Assembly (NCBI GenBank): GCA_032988165.1
Contig: JANTQF010000025.1
Span: 62,001-126,000, forward strand
DNA: 64,000 bases
Direction of reading: 5' to 3'
Source of the DNA: Emmonsiellopsis sp. PD_33
Taxonomy: Eukaryota > Ascomycota > Eurotiomycetes > Onygenales > Ajellomycetaceae
The notes beneath the pieces are model-generated. The model was not told the DNA's origin. It made no database searches and saw only the letters and a list, made by a program, of their open reading frames with translations. This document shows, one piece after another, positions 32,983 to 45,600 of the stretch (the stretch's first letter is position 1; every line of letters begins with the position of its first letter). A program made the position numbers and the translations under genes.

Positions 32983-35293
32983 TCAAAATGCCGTGTTGTG
33001 GCCTCTCAACTTATCAACATTCGGGTCGATACTGGAACTCCATTTCAGTTTCGTGAACCCCCCCTGCGCCGGCACCTTCGCCGGGATCCATAATACGTCC
33101 TTCTGTTGGTCAGGCATGTATTTATAAAAGACATGACTGTTCCACGCACTCGTCAACAAGACCTTGAAGATACAGCCATTATCTCTCGTCCATTGGACAA
33201 TATCCATGAGCTTACATACGGCAGACTTGCCTTCCTCCCGGAGCGACCTGTTCTCCTCGTATACGGTGGCCGCGTCAAGTATGCAAAATATAGTTATATA
33301 TCGCGGAATTTGGGCGATCATCATGTGGAAAAGCTCGCATAAGCTACTGATATCGTCTTGGTCAACCCGCTGGATCTGCCTGACAATGCGCATTCCAAAG
33401 TCCGGATAGCTGAGAAGCAGTTGGCAGATCAGGCTTCTCATCATGCCACAAACCCCAAAATCGGGATCTTCTTTATGCGCATGTCCTCCGCAGAGGAAGA
33501 ATAACGCAAAAACATTCCTTTGGTAATGCGGGTCAGCGACATCCGACTGAATTGAGTGAGCCAGTTTGGCAGGGATGAAAGATGTTGAGGATTTCATTTT
33601 CGGATTGTTGAAATTGACCATGAGAGTGGAGGAACTCGACTCAGTGATCCATTGGTGGAGTTTCGGTGACTGCATGACTGCGACCGTGCGATCCTGATCG
33701 GCTCTTGTTAGAACCCAGATGGAATCGAGACTCCTCTCCATGTCGCTGCGAACCACTGAGCTTTCGTAATCGAAATGCGAGAGTGGCCCATCTCTGGCTG
33801 CAAAAGAATCTGCGATGGCGAGTCAGTTTCGTTACGCCTAGTAGTTTCCTCTGTGAGATTCACCTTTTATTAGGTTGGATTCGGACACTGCCTTGCGCAT
33901 TGGAAGCATCGGGCCTCTCACTACCCTTCGTTAGCCTAAAAATGGGCACAAAGCTTGGGGTTGATAACTGACCATCCTGACTCCTGAAATCCATTCGATC
34001 GTTACTATTAAGAAACGCACCAAGGATTCTGCGTAGCTGTGAGACCTCTTCACCCATGTCAGAGACTTGAAGGCCTATGGATTTGACCTCTTGGTGCACT
34101 CCTCCGGCGGCTGATATAAAGCCCCTTTTGAAATCCTGAAACTCATTTTTCGATTCGTCGAAGTATCCAAGGGCAATTTCTTGGTATTTGCGCGACTCGT
34201 CACCATGGGTCTTGACGATTTCTGCGGTTTCTGACATTATGGCATACGAACATAACCGTGCAGCTTTTTCAAAACGGTCAGATTGTTGTCTAACAGTTTT
34301 AAGAAAGTCACTGAGTTGCGTCTCGTAACTGTCCTGTTTGAATATGCTGTTTCGTAGCCTCTCTGTGTCCTAATCAGCCTGGATACGCTGAAATTCGAGC
34401 TGACTATCATGACGTACTTGAGGCTTTTTCCTTGTACCACTTTACGATATGATGCAGGGCTGTTATTGTGGCCAAATAGAGCTCAGCGCTACACTGACGC
34501 AAATCATCCGATTGCTTGAAGATCCCCTGGGCTTTGTGGGTGGTTGCAATAAGAATTGGAATCTCCGCTAACGCATCACTGATATCACTTCGAAGGTCCT
34601 CTAGGCGAGCAGCAGCCTACTGATTTGTTAGTCGATGCAGCTTCATATCCGAAAGGTTAGCACAGACACCGAATATAAGCTTCAAACCCCCACACAGGAG
34701 TGAGAAATAGTGCGACTCAGATGGAAGAGCACTTGACCAGGCTTCGAAAGCTTTGTTGTTTCTCCCGAAGCTGTGGAGACCTTTTCGTATCTTCCCCCAG
34801 GTCCCGGAATAATCGTAGTAGTGATCCGACGCTTTCTGTGCCTCTTCGAGGACTTCCTCCCACGTATGAACTGGCCTGCTGGTGACATCTGTCTTGAACT
34901 TCGATCCAACCGTGGTGTTTTCATACGCTTCCATCGCCTCTTTGAATTGTTTCTTTGCCTCCTCAATATCAAGATATACCTCTTGGCTTCAAAACGTCAG
35001 TAACCAGAAAGATCGAGCAGATATGCCATATGGACATACACCGAGCTATTATCCTCCTCTGATTCGACATGGGTATTTGCAGTTTCATGTGTTCGCGACT
35101 GGTTTAAAGATTGATCTGACGCTGCCGCCGCTGGTGGAACGGGTTCGGGAGCACCGTCAGACTTCCTGTCATCCCTGATCGCTTTGAAGACAGGATGGGA
35201 GTCACGGCCAAGTCTCCTGCGCATATATAGGTCTGCGAGGCCACCTAGGCGTCGGCGGGGCGAATACACAGACTTAGCAAGGTCAGCACTCAT
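32983..35293 (-). CDS. DUF7708/STAND-like protein without a recognisable P-loop
   Basis: Six exons (35040-35293, 34668-34986, 34418-34616, 33973-34362, 33864-33920, 32983-33809) give 681 residues with exact phase. Residues about 120-260 match the region that precedes NTPase-like domains in many uncharacterised fungal proteins (DUF7708-like): TWEEVLEEAQKASDHY, LPSESHYFSLLCGGLKLIFG, AAARLEDLRSDISDALAEIP. A long helical segment follows (YETQLSDFLKTVRQQSDRFEKAA). The C-terminal third looks like a STAND/NACHT core (VFALFFLCGGH, MMRSLICQLLLSYP, FCILDAATVYEENR, FKVLLTSAW), but where Walker A should be there is only TLMVNFNNPKMKSST. Nucleotide binding is therefore doubtful. It is divergent from an AAA+ ATPase gene 470 bp away. 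The family name is from memory; the function is unknown. Confidence 0.78.
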
Positions 35294-35763
35294 TCTCCTA
35301 GCCGCGTCTATTCTTTGGATATGTAGATATTTGAAAAGCCGTGATGTGAGCTAAGTAGCAGATTATCCTCATCAGGTTCACCAGCAGAAGAGGCGGTTTT
35401 AGGATAAATAAACCCGAAATCCGGTCGCTGCTCCAAATATCCCCGCTTCAGCCTCGCATTGTTTCCTCCCGCTAACTGGTTATCAACCGAGACTAGCCAA
35501 CACAATTTAGTAGTTAACTACAACGCCAGGGGCCAGACGCACCTTCGGGAGGCTGCCTTTTTGCCTGCCCAATGTGCACCCATGCGTTAGGCCGAGTTGC
35601 TGCCCTTGTTGATCGCACCCCACACCTGACAACAAAAGCCTCAGGTGAACACTTCCAAACAGAATTGGAAGAACATTTTTACACAGCCAACTGACGGAGA
35701 CAAAATCTAGTGAGTCCGTCGACTTGAAATTATTCCGGTTTGTTCCCGCCGAACAAATTGACT
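35294..35763. promoter_or_regulatory. Divergent promoter: DUF7708-like gene and AAA+ gene
   Basis: This 470 bp spacer separates two head-to-head accessory genes. No other gene is seen. It would hold both promoters and leaders, so coordinated expression is possible. Confidence 0.55.
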
Positions 35764-38700
35764 ATGTCATCAGTCAAAACTCAGCCTCCTTGTGCTCCTG
35801 GAGGCCAGTCTCTCCTTTCCTCTAGCAAAGACAAACCTGCTGCACTGGACACAGTTCAAGTGGTACCTATCTCTGACGATGAAGAGAGCCACGGTACACC
35901 TAAAACTGCTTGTAAACATTGCGTCCGTGATAGCTGTCTAAAAAACAACATTCCAGATCAAGAACCAAACCTTAACGAGCTTCTCAAGAGCTTGATCAAA
36001 GGACAGGAACTTCTTTTGAAGCATCAGAACCCGAGGTAAGATACTTATTCTGAATCAACATAGAGCCCTGCTAACTGCTTCATCACTCAAGCGATGGTAA
36101 CAATGCTAGCGATCCAGCACCATCACCAGAAGAAATCGCCAAGCAAGAAGCAACCATTACGCGAGTGCCTCTAGAGGAGTGGCGAAGCGTGAAAACGGGA
36201 CCAAAAATTGATATTCATCAAAGCGTTCTTCTTGTTTCGTCGAAAGCAGGTGCTCGTGCAAAACTACGGAAACCCGCCCACCTTTCCCCAAAACCAGCGC
36301 GGGATTGTGCCAATGCAACTAAAGAGAACCTCGAATCACTCGGCATTCCGTACCGCCTTGCGATAAATTCGCCCTATCTCTTGGACGTATTAAGCCAATG
36401 CACTGGCGAAACTTTCACAGAGAGTCGAAACGTATTGGTTCGGCCTTTCAAGTATCTCGTGGGATATGAATCAGAGATAAGACAGTTCGCCGAAGATACT
36501 CAGTCAGCCTATAGTCGTGCCAAAGACGAGCTGGCAAAAATCTCTCCTGAGACGACAGTCGGAGAAGGCAGGGATCAGGAATTACAAAAGTCGGCAAACG
36601 AAAACCAAATAGATGTTACCACCCCCGACAAAGTGGTTGAAGAACCTGTCCCCGTAGCCGCGGCATGCAACGGAACCGACCAGGAATTGGAAACACCAGA
36701 GGGCGAAAAAGATTTCATCAACGAGACAAAAGCAACATATATCCGCCTCGAAAACGAAACACAGCAACTCCGATGTCTCTTGGAATTTATGGACAGAGAC
36801 ATGCGAGACATATTTGACGCCAAACGCCATATTTCGGATAACTCCCTGGAAGATATTGCTTTCGAGCATCTATGGTTACTGTACAAACCTGGAGACCTTG
36901 TTCTTCGCTCGAGCCCTGAGCAACCCAATAGTCGATGCCAAGCTTATCGGATTCTAAGTGTGACTGGCGGGAGGATGTGCTTCGATCGCCGAAAAGACCT
37001 ATCCTGGCCCTACCCTGAGCATGTTAGGGATCGTGGTTTCGATTCAGCTTCAGAGAGTGAAGAGAAGGCCCGTGATGCGGTCAACAGCGCGGGGGACGAG
37101 AGGACATGTTTTATCATCGATGCTTTCTATAATGATTTTGACGGTGTGATAATAGGCCCTCGGTCTAGGAGGTTTGTTATATCACCCTATAACGGCGTAA
37201 AACCTATTCATTCACTGAACCCCGCGCGGTGGTTGCCTGACCTGGCACTGCAAGAAATGCAAGAAATGCTCATTCAAAGGGGCCGTCGCTTTCTTCAACT
37301 TGCTTCTGGCACACATAGGAAATACTCAGGCACCACGATACAAGAAGCCAACCAAACCACAAAGTACTTCAACAACTATATTATAAACCAAGCGGAGGCA
37401 TGTATCTTTACCCATTGATGTACTGTATGTATTGGTCCTCAGGAAAAGTAAACTGACCGGATCTCAACAGTTACACGGCGAGATAATGGTGGATCAAAAA
37501 GCCGGTGTGGACCACTTCAGAGAAAAGTTTGACAACTGGAGGAAAAGTTTTAGATTTTGGGGCGGTGCCATTGCCAAATCAAGTCCACCGGACAAGAGGG
37601 AATTGTTTGATCCCTTCCCAATCGGAAAAAACTACGATAGAGATGAGATGACAGACATTTTCGACGACTCAAAGTTCGAGGAAGACCGCCAGAATGACTT
37701 TCGGGAATCCACCGACCTTCTCAATTCACGACCATTGGACCCGCAACAAATCCCAGTGGGATGTATAATGCTACTACCCCCTCGAGCGTACGCCTATGGG
37801 CTACTTGATCACAAATGGTTCGCTCTTGATGTTAATTTAGTTAAGGATTTGCCATTAAGCCAGGAAAGAATGCAGCGTGCTAGGTTCGAAGACCTCGTGT
37901 TGCCAGATGGCCATCGAACCCTTCTTCAGGCCTTGATTAAGAATCAAGTCAGAGCGCCTAAGGGGATAACCAGTGATTCAGACGATGCGCCGGCAAACCT
38001 CACGATGGATGCAGTTCCTGGGAAAGGCAGGGGCCTCATCATCCTCCTACATGGTGCCCCTGGCGTTGGCAAGACGTCTACTGCTGAGTGTGTAGCTGCC
38101 CAACTCAACCGTCCACTATTACCAATAACTTGTGGTGATATTGGAACAACCGCTCATGATGCCGAAAAAGAACTTGAGACATATTGCTCCTTGGCCCACC
38201 GGTGGAGATGTGTATTGTTACTCGACGAAGCGGACGTTTTCTTGGCCAAACGCGAGAAAGGAGACATAAAACGAAATAGTTTGGTTTCAGGTATGTTTCC
38301 ATACGCAGCGGAACTCTTGGATGATAAGCAGTTTCTAATTGTTTCATAGTCTTCTTGCGCGTCCTAGAATATTATTCAGGCGTCATCATTTTGACAACCA
38401 ATCGAGTTGGGGAGTTCGATGAGGCGTTCCGATCTCGCATCCATATCAGCCTTTACTACCCAAAGCTTGACGAAATTTCTACCAAAGAAGTTTGGGAGAA
38501 AAATGTTAGGCATGTCGAAAACAGCCGTTTGGATATTGACATTGAAGCGGATAAGGTACTGCGTTTTGCCGACAAGCACTGGCAGGAGAACAAGTATAAA
38601 CCCTCACGACGCTGGAATGGTAGGCAGATTAAGAACGCGTTTCACGCCGCCATAGCTCTAGCCAATTGGGACTTCCATGAGGGAAAAGCCAGTGCAGGAC

Positions 38701-39128
38701 TTTCCCGTCCTTTGGTCAAGGCCAAACACTTTAGGAGTATCTCTCTGACCAGCGCCCATTTTGACGACTATATCAGCGACATACATGGCATTCAGGAGGA
38801 CGACACATATGCAATCCTTGCTGAGAGAGATGAAATTCGCAAGGATAGCCATGCAGAACGATATTCGAGGCAGGCAATGCGAGAGAGCAGTCCGAGGAGG
38901 AACCCAACGATGCGCCACGGTATTAATCGACGCAACACCGGCTTGCAGAACAGAAATTATGACTATTATGATGACGATGACGATGTTGAAGACGAATCCT
39001 CGAATGAGGTGAAGCGTTTGCAATTGGAGCTGAAGCTTGCCAAATTGAAGGGCTCACGAGGATCGACTAGCAAGAGCAAAGTTAGACCACCGCCAGCAGA
39101 CGATGACGAGGACGAAGAGCCTTGGTAG
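35764..39128 (+). CDS. AAA+ ATPase with DUF7025-like region and acidic C-terminal tail
   Basis: Four exons (35764-36035, 36092-37363, 37443-38290, 38350-39128) give 1056 residues. The N-terminus is disordered with a short Cys cluster (KHCVRDSC). Residues about 290-500 resemble the DUF7025 region that precedes AAA domains in many fungal proteins (LWLLYKPGDLVL, CFIIDAFYNDFDG, FVISPYNG). The AAA domain has Walker A GAPGVGKTS (about 719-727), Walker B VLLLDEADVF (about 772-781), sensor-1 ILTTNR and an arginine-finger stretch FRSRIHISLYYP, so an active ATPase is expected. A lid follows (NGRQIKNAFHAAIALA), then a tail with YDYYDDDDDVEDE and DDDEDEEPW. Intron 2 uses the weaker donor GTACTT; it was chosen because it alone closes the frame. 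Partner and substrate are unknown. Confidence 0.87.
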
Positions 39129-40636
39129 CGGGCTCTGTCATTCTCTTACGGGCACAGTGATGGAGCACGAACTCTTGGTAACGCTATCGATGATCTTGTC
39201 CTTTCTCAAGAGGCATTTTTGGAGCTATGCCAGCCACTATTGTAGGGTATAAATTCCCAGCGGAGGCCTATTAGCCAGGAGAGGCAGTATTATCTAAACT
39301 TCAAATAATAAAGCTTCAACATCGGCACCTTTGGCCCCAAACTGATTCTCTTTCGCCTCGTAATTGATCGTACCGGAGGCCACAAATTGAGAAAGATGGA
39401 AGAAAAATTCACTTCAGCTTCAAGGAAAAGAGTCAAGAAAGAGCAAGATAACCACGTAAGTTTATTTGAGCCGTTGATATAAACCGAACCAATCTTATCC
39501 AAGCCAATCAATCATAACCAAGCCCCCCAAAAACATCTATAGACCAAAGCGGGCGTCTCCCGCCATTCCGGATCCTATCACTTGGGCACCAACATATTTA
39601 CCCTACCCGGGGTACCTTACACATGGCTAGGCTAGCCCGTATAAAATACCCCAATTAGGAAAAAAAACTACTCGTGTACATAGCGTTTTACTGGGCGAGT
39701 GGTTCGGTATATTTATTAGGTATATAGGCGGTGAGGTATTATGTATGTAGCTAGCTAGCTGGGGGAACGGCCATGCACCGTGCAGGCGATAGATAACGGG
39801 ATAGTCGATCGACGACTTGAATGCCGAATCCCGGAGGAGGGAGGTAATTGGGCGCTGTGCTTGATGGGTTATGGGCATCGTGGGTCGGTTAGGATGGGAA
39901 TGATAGATAGATAGATAACGAGAGCAGCAATAGAATGATAGGATGCAATATAGTGACTGTTCTTTAGGTTATTTTCGACATTTGTTTGGGGATATAGCAG
40001 TACAAAGGGGCCCCTGGTTACGTATCGGCAGGCGGTATGCTGTGCTAAATGAGGGATTCTTTTGCATTAACTAGACCAAGTCCATATTCGGATAGGGGTG
40101 GCCGGGTAGAGGGGAGTTGGGCACTGTTTGGTATTCCTGTATTCCACGACGCTTCACGCTTCAATCTCTCCATTCCTCCTGCATTTCTCATTGTTTCTGT
40201 CTTTTTCTATCCCTTTCTGTTATTCCTTTCTTCATTTCGCTCATCGGCCACAGCAGAGTTGCTGCATTGATCTTCGGCGTGTATAATTGCAGATATTGCT
40301 TGTGCGTGATCTATTTCGTGCGTCTTTCAACAGATGTGCTGTTTATTAATTAATAAAGGTTCGTGTCTTATGTGATTAATGCGGTGCATGTAACAATGCT
40401 TCTTTGGCGGGTTATGTTGCGAAAGCGTGATTATGCACCCAGCTGGCTGGGCGGTCTTGTCGATGCTGGGGCGGGCCGGAAGAATAATTTTGGGTTTAGA
40501 TCGCGTCGGTTTGCTGGTGGATATAGAACCTAAGGTCTTTGGTTTTTCCGCTGGGTCATCTGTCCGGTTGATATAGTGTTAGAGCACCCCTCAAACCATA
40601 CATAACATTTCCCACCTCAACGAAATATTATGAATT
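39129..40636. other. Convergent intergenic region
   Basis: These 1.5 kb lie between the 3' ends of the AAA+ gene (+) and COX23 (-). GATA repeats (about 39902-39918) and GTATGTAGCTAGCTAGCT (39741-39758) are present. No coding signal. Confidence 0.5.
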
Positions 40637-41351
40637 TCATCCTTGCAATGGCAAAACAGGCCGTGAATCGGGTACGCCGTTAGAAGAATATAAAGAGTGA
40701 CCCACCCATTGCTTCTTGCAGTCGCGGTATGCCCTAGCAGGTGACCCTAGTGTCAGCCCCAATTATGCCCCAGAGAACGTTTATCGGGTCATCGAAACAG
40801 GAATATTTGAATCCATTGACACATAGGCAGATATTGATAATGCCCATGCATATATCGGTATGACGGGGACGCTGCTCACTGGAAGTAATCGCTGCACATT
40901 GTCCTATCGCTCCCGTTCCGGCGCATGCATTTGATACTGCGATCCGCGAAATCTTGACAGGGGTCGAAGTATTCGCTGGCACCCTTGCTATAATGCCACA
41001 GAGAGAAAAAAGAGACATTAGCTTCATACACTCTGGAAGAAGGGAAGGTCAAATCGAACTGGAGAGGAGCCGGATGCTCGACTTCCGGGGTTCCAATTCG
41101 ACTCAATTGGCGCAAGGAAGTCAGGGAGGAGAAACTAACTTGTTGAACTTAGGTTCAGCCTTTTCCCAGGAATGCTGAGATTCTTCTTTCGTTTTATCCG
41201 CGCTCATTTTGGGCGAATTGGTCTGTTGGAAGAATGCGTTCAGACTTGACGATTGAAGATGACTCTCGGCCTGCGGAAACTTTGATGCGATGCGGAGGGA
41301 GGGAAATATAACGCTAACCTTGAAACGGCTTAGGGGCTTGGCATTCGTCAT
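40637..41351 (-). CDS. COX23: Cytochrome c oxidase assembly protein COX23 (twin CX9C)
   Basis: Small mitochondrial intermembrane-space protein required for cytochrome c oxidase assembly and linked to copper delivery in yeast. Exons 41140-41351, 40880-40987 and 40637-40733 close phase to give 138 residues. The CHCH domain is complete: Cys 81 and 91 and Cys 102 and 112, each pair separated by nine residues (DPCQDFADRSIKC and CSDYFQAYRDC), followed by KKQW. The N-terminal extension (MTNAKPLSRFKVSVIFPSL...) is Ser/Gln-rich; yeast Cox23 also has an N-terminal extension. An internal ATG gives MSADKTKEESQHSW, the more usual family start, so two isoforms or a shorter protein are possible. Import would use the Mia40 disulfide relay. 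Confidence 0.9.
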
Positions 41352-41970
41352 TCTCTCTTTGGCTTAGCTCCCGCGTTCAACTTTTAGCTCCCGCCGATAT
41401 CAACGGACGATGTTCCTTGGTTGAAGAGACGAGGCCAAGAGAGGAGATACTATACTCGGAGAGGTCGAAGGCAAGGCTCTAGGAAGGGACAAGTAGCATT
41501 TAACAGTGGTAATGTTTGATTGTTTTTGGATCCACCAAATTACCAACAACGAACAAATAGAACGAAACATGGGGGTGGGAATTTAATCAATTTCCCCTGA
41601 GCGACAAAAAACCACAACCGCAAGCTCCGAGCAGCAAACTCAAATAAACAATCCCAGCAGACGCAAAGAAAAAGAAATATATCTGCATAAAATATCAAGC
41701 CACCCGCCAGTTTATAACTCCGCGTAGATACTACTAACTACTACCTATATCTGCACTGCCAGTACCGAACATTTCCGACTGTGCGCATGCTAGTATCCAA
41801 GTATATTTTGAACAGGGAAGGAGACGATATCGAAGAAACCAAATTGCCCTTTTCTCTGTTGTCGGCATCTAGTTTTTCATCAGCGAACATATGACCGGTA
41901 TTTGGAGGTGAAATAGGAGCTGAAAAGACTTCAATGTATAATCGGGGTCAGAATTCATACCTGTATCAGC
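41352..41970. other. Intergenic region
   Basis: This 619 bp stretch holds the COX23 promoter and the 3' end of the unknown 210-residue gene. No gene is seen. Confidence 0.5.
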
Positions 41971-42603
41971 TTACATAGTACAACCCACCTCAACAGTGAT
42001 ATCCTTGGATATAGCATATGCCCTCACTTGTGGCCTCCGCCATTCGGGGGTTGACATGATCACAGCGATACGGTACCGACCAATTTTGCGGAACATGCCG
42101 AAGTTAAGAGGAAAGCTCTCGTTGTCGGTCTTGAGAGGCATATCCTGATAGGTCTTGGCCTCATAGACGTCATTCTTCTCGATCGCTTTGCACAGCTGGC
42201 TTGTTTCAGAGTTATCACGGCGGTTGAACAATTCGAACACTTCAAAATGGAAATCGGCCTTTGACACTCTCTTGCTCTTAGCCCCAGTATATTCGACCGA
42301 AATGCACATGGGAAATTTAAAATATTCGTCCGGGGGGGCTTTTGAGGGTGGATCAACGTCGAATTTCAGTTTGTAGTCCTCGTCACGAGGCATATTTTCG
42401 AGGTCTTGGATAGTGGTGACTGAAGGCATGAACCGGAGCCTAGCCATTTTGTCGTTCCTCAGCGGAAAAGGGAAAGGGGAAAGGCCGAAGGGAAAACGCA
42501 ACAAATCAAGTTCAGCTTGATATCCCTCGAATTTTGCGGCTGTGAGATGGGTTGGCTGACTGTATCCGAAATTTATTCTCTGGGAACTCGTGCTAGCGGA
42601 CAT
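41971..42603 (-). CDS. Unrecognised 210-residue protein
   Basis: Single exon, ATG at 42603. I do not recognise the family. The sequence has the look of a beta-sandwich: alternating hydrophobic strands such as FPMCISVEYTG, ADFHFEVFELFNR and IGRYRIAVIMST, with a final strand ISKDITVEVGC. The GRYRI pattern superficially recalls the velvet domain, but the other velvet landmarks are missing and I do not call it one. No signal peptide, transmembrane segment or Cys framework is seen. Coding likelihood rests on length (633 nt in AT-rich surroundings), ordered hydrophobic patterning and an isolated promoter. The final residues CTM-stop may mark an intron not resolved here. Confidence 0.6.
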   Translation of the reverse strand: MSASTSSQRINFGYSQPTHLTAAKFEGYQAELDLLRFPFGLSPFPFPLRNDKMARLRFMPSVTTIQDLENMPRDEDYKLKFDVDPPSKAPPDEYFKFPMCISVEYTGAKSKRVSKADFHFEVFELFNRRDNSETSQLCKAIEKNDVYEAKTYQDMPLKTDNESFPLNFGMFRKIGRYRIAVIMSTPEWRRPQVRAYAISKDITVEVGCTM

Positions 42604-45600
42604 GATGCGTACGAGGCCAGCAGCTTATATTCATCTTGAAAAAGGCAAAATGTATTCCTGTGGTAATATCCAACATTGAGCCAAACGATTACAACCTAGC
42701 ATCGGTGCTCCCCGGGGCGGTAAGTTGACACCAGTGTGAAAAGGCATCTCACTTAGCATAGTGCTTTGAGATGCTTTCCATAAATCTAGGAATCAGAATA
42801 CTGGCTCTCCCAGGAGGCAGTCCCTAAACCCACCGGCATTTCTTTAAGGGGAAACGTGCATAACCAGCACCGCCCCGGACAAAAAAGAGATAGACCTCTT
42901 AGGACGCGGTGCGGGGCGGTCCTTGCAAGAACAGGAATTCCCCTCGCGGCTTGTAGCGAGGGACCCCTTTTCTGACGGACTGGAAAGAAAGATCTCCCTC
43001 AGGCAAGGTCCAACAAGCCTAAATTGAACAGTAAGGAAAGATGAGAACAATAAACGAGTATTTTCGTTAAGTCCCAGAGTTTCTTCTTCAAGGAAAGTAA
43101 GCAGCCCTCAAACCGTGCAAATAGAGCTTTGAAGCTGGAAAGTCACTGCGCGTGCTTCGTAGATTGTGATCTCATAAAAGAAAATAGTTCATACAAAACG
43201 AAACATCGCTCTCGTCCATCGGGAAATAACAAGCTATTTGGTCAGTATCTCAATGGCGAAACTTCAGCTCCTTGAGCAGCCAGGGGACACAATCCCAAAC
43301 ACTCAAAAGGCGAATATCCTTTCATGAAAGAAAATGGGAAGATTCCACGGTATCTGTCATTTTTTGGTGGTGTCCATGTCTCTCCAGTGTTCTTACTAAT
43401 GTGAGTCTGGCTAGAACTACCGCCGCAGTCATGCGAGGGCCAAAGAGCTGGTTGTTAGTAGAAATATCAGAGACCTACCATCAATGATATTCCCGTGGCA
43501 TAGCCGCCTAGTCAGAAATTAACTATAAGTAGTGGGAGAGGGTAGTAGCTTCAGTCGTGCGATAACGACCCTGGATGGCGTTGGGGGTTGGGAGATGGTA
43601 GGGAATTATCGTCAGGAAGGAAATAAGCATATCGGGGTTGGTAAAAGCCCGCATACGGATATATACACAAGAAGAGATGGTATCGATCAGATTGTCCATG
43701 CTTTATTGCTTGTTGGTTGTTGGGATGTTTGGAGTGCGAAAAGCGGATCGGGACCTTGGGGAGGTCAAAGGAATCACATGATTGAATCAAACCCCCTCCC
43801 CCCGGCCTACCCAGCATATTGAAAGAAAAAATCCATCCCCAACAATAATAATTTCTTTAAAAAAAATGTTATACTTCCTATTGTCTCTACAGTTTGGCCC
43901 ATCTGTAAAATCAGAGGCGTTGAGGAAACCCACGGATCACTAAAGATCAATGAATCTGTGAAGTATGGATATACATTTAACATCTATATCCAGATTAGAA
44001 ATGATCCAGGATAAAACAGCAGCCACAAACGCAATATAATGTAGAATAATGAAAAGGAATAAAAATAGAGCATAATCGCACAGAACAAACACTCTGAAAC
44101 ACCGCCTGGCACATCCTACCCGTCTCATACTTGGAACGGTTTAGCTAGTAGCCAACACCCATCCAGTGGATAGCAGGAATGCCATACGCGGAGTTGATAG
44201 CGAGATAAATCCCCCACAGAACATCCATAGAAGCCCTCAGAACCATACCCGGCAACTGAACCACCATCCACTCATACGAGTTGGAAGCTACTATCTCTCA
44301 CATAGTATCCCTCCCGCCCGTGCTTGCAGGTCGGCTAGATAGACATACATCCACACGGTCACACAAGCTGGTCGCTCGTGATAAAGAAAGAAAACTCTAA
44401 ACTGCTGTAATGCCTATACGGGGGATAGAAGTCCGGTAGTCAACGTTAATAAAAGAGCTTATTAGTAATTATGTAGGGCGGATGTAACTGGGCACATGTT
44501 TACTAGATAGTAAGGATGCGCGCGTGCTTTGTTTTGTCGTGTTTCACCGGCTGGTAGGATGTGTATGTGGGCGGGGGGAGGGCGAGGACGGAGAGGAATG
44601 CTGGGTATGATGGAGGTGGGAGGATAGAGGTGGATGAGAGCTACGCAGTTATTTACTTCAGGGGTTGGGGGGTTTTCGTAGGATAGAGAATGGAGAGTCA
44701 AGAGGGCTCTCTCTGAAGAAAAATGTGCGGAGGATAGATAGTAGTAGGCATGTTGATCAGAGGAATAGGGAGAGGTAATCCGAGGGATAGGTATCTATGA
44801 TATCTGTGCTTAGAGCTAGAATCTACACCCTGGATATGGATAAAGATATGGATATGGTATGGATTCTAGTAGGCTAGGCTAGGGAGGAAATGGAATCTGG
44901 ATAGTATTGATACTCTGTTCTGCGAGGGGTAGTGGGTAGAAGAGAGCATCTGATAAGCAGGCGGAATGTGGATAGGGAGATAGGGAGGAAACCAGCAAGC
45001 CAGCACAGTAAAATCCTGGCAGGGCGATCATAACCGCTCCAATCCGACATCCCTAATTGAGTCAAAATTTCCATCGAACGCCCACTTGTGAAGTTTGTGG
45101 CGGGGAAAAAGCAAAAAAAAATCACCCGAGTCGGGCCAAGGAGAGCTCTACACATATTCCATCCCTTGCTTTCACAGTTGGTTCTAAATAATAACGTTTA
45201 TTTTTGGAGTAAAAACCGGGGGGAGTGTTTGCCTCGTTGCAGGTAGGAATCGTTCCGCTTAACTTATCTTACTTTACCCCTCCACACCTTTCGAACATTT
45301 TTGCAAGTTTTCCGCCCTGTTTTCTTTATTGATGGCCTTGGATCCCAACCATCCCCCAGGCTTGTAACACGTCGTTTTTTGCCGCTGCGTCGCAGCTGCT
45401 GCCCACTTTGTCCACAATGTCCACCGTCGTATCCCTCCGCCCGAAACTAAATTCCCGGAAAGCAATGGGGGGAATGTCATATTCTTGTGTGCAATATTTT
45501 GTTGAAGTTCGTTCACCTTCATTTATGTGAGTTTGGCGCATAGATCTGATATATCTTCATGTATTGCAATGCCGGATCCAGCAATAATCGTAGTAAAATT

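Noticed and set aside
41971..42603. Velvet-domain protein
   Set aside because: The GRYRI-type strand near the C-terminus is suggestive, but the conserved N-terminal velvet pattern is absent.
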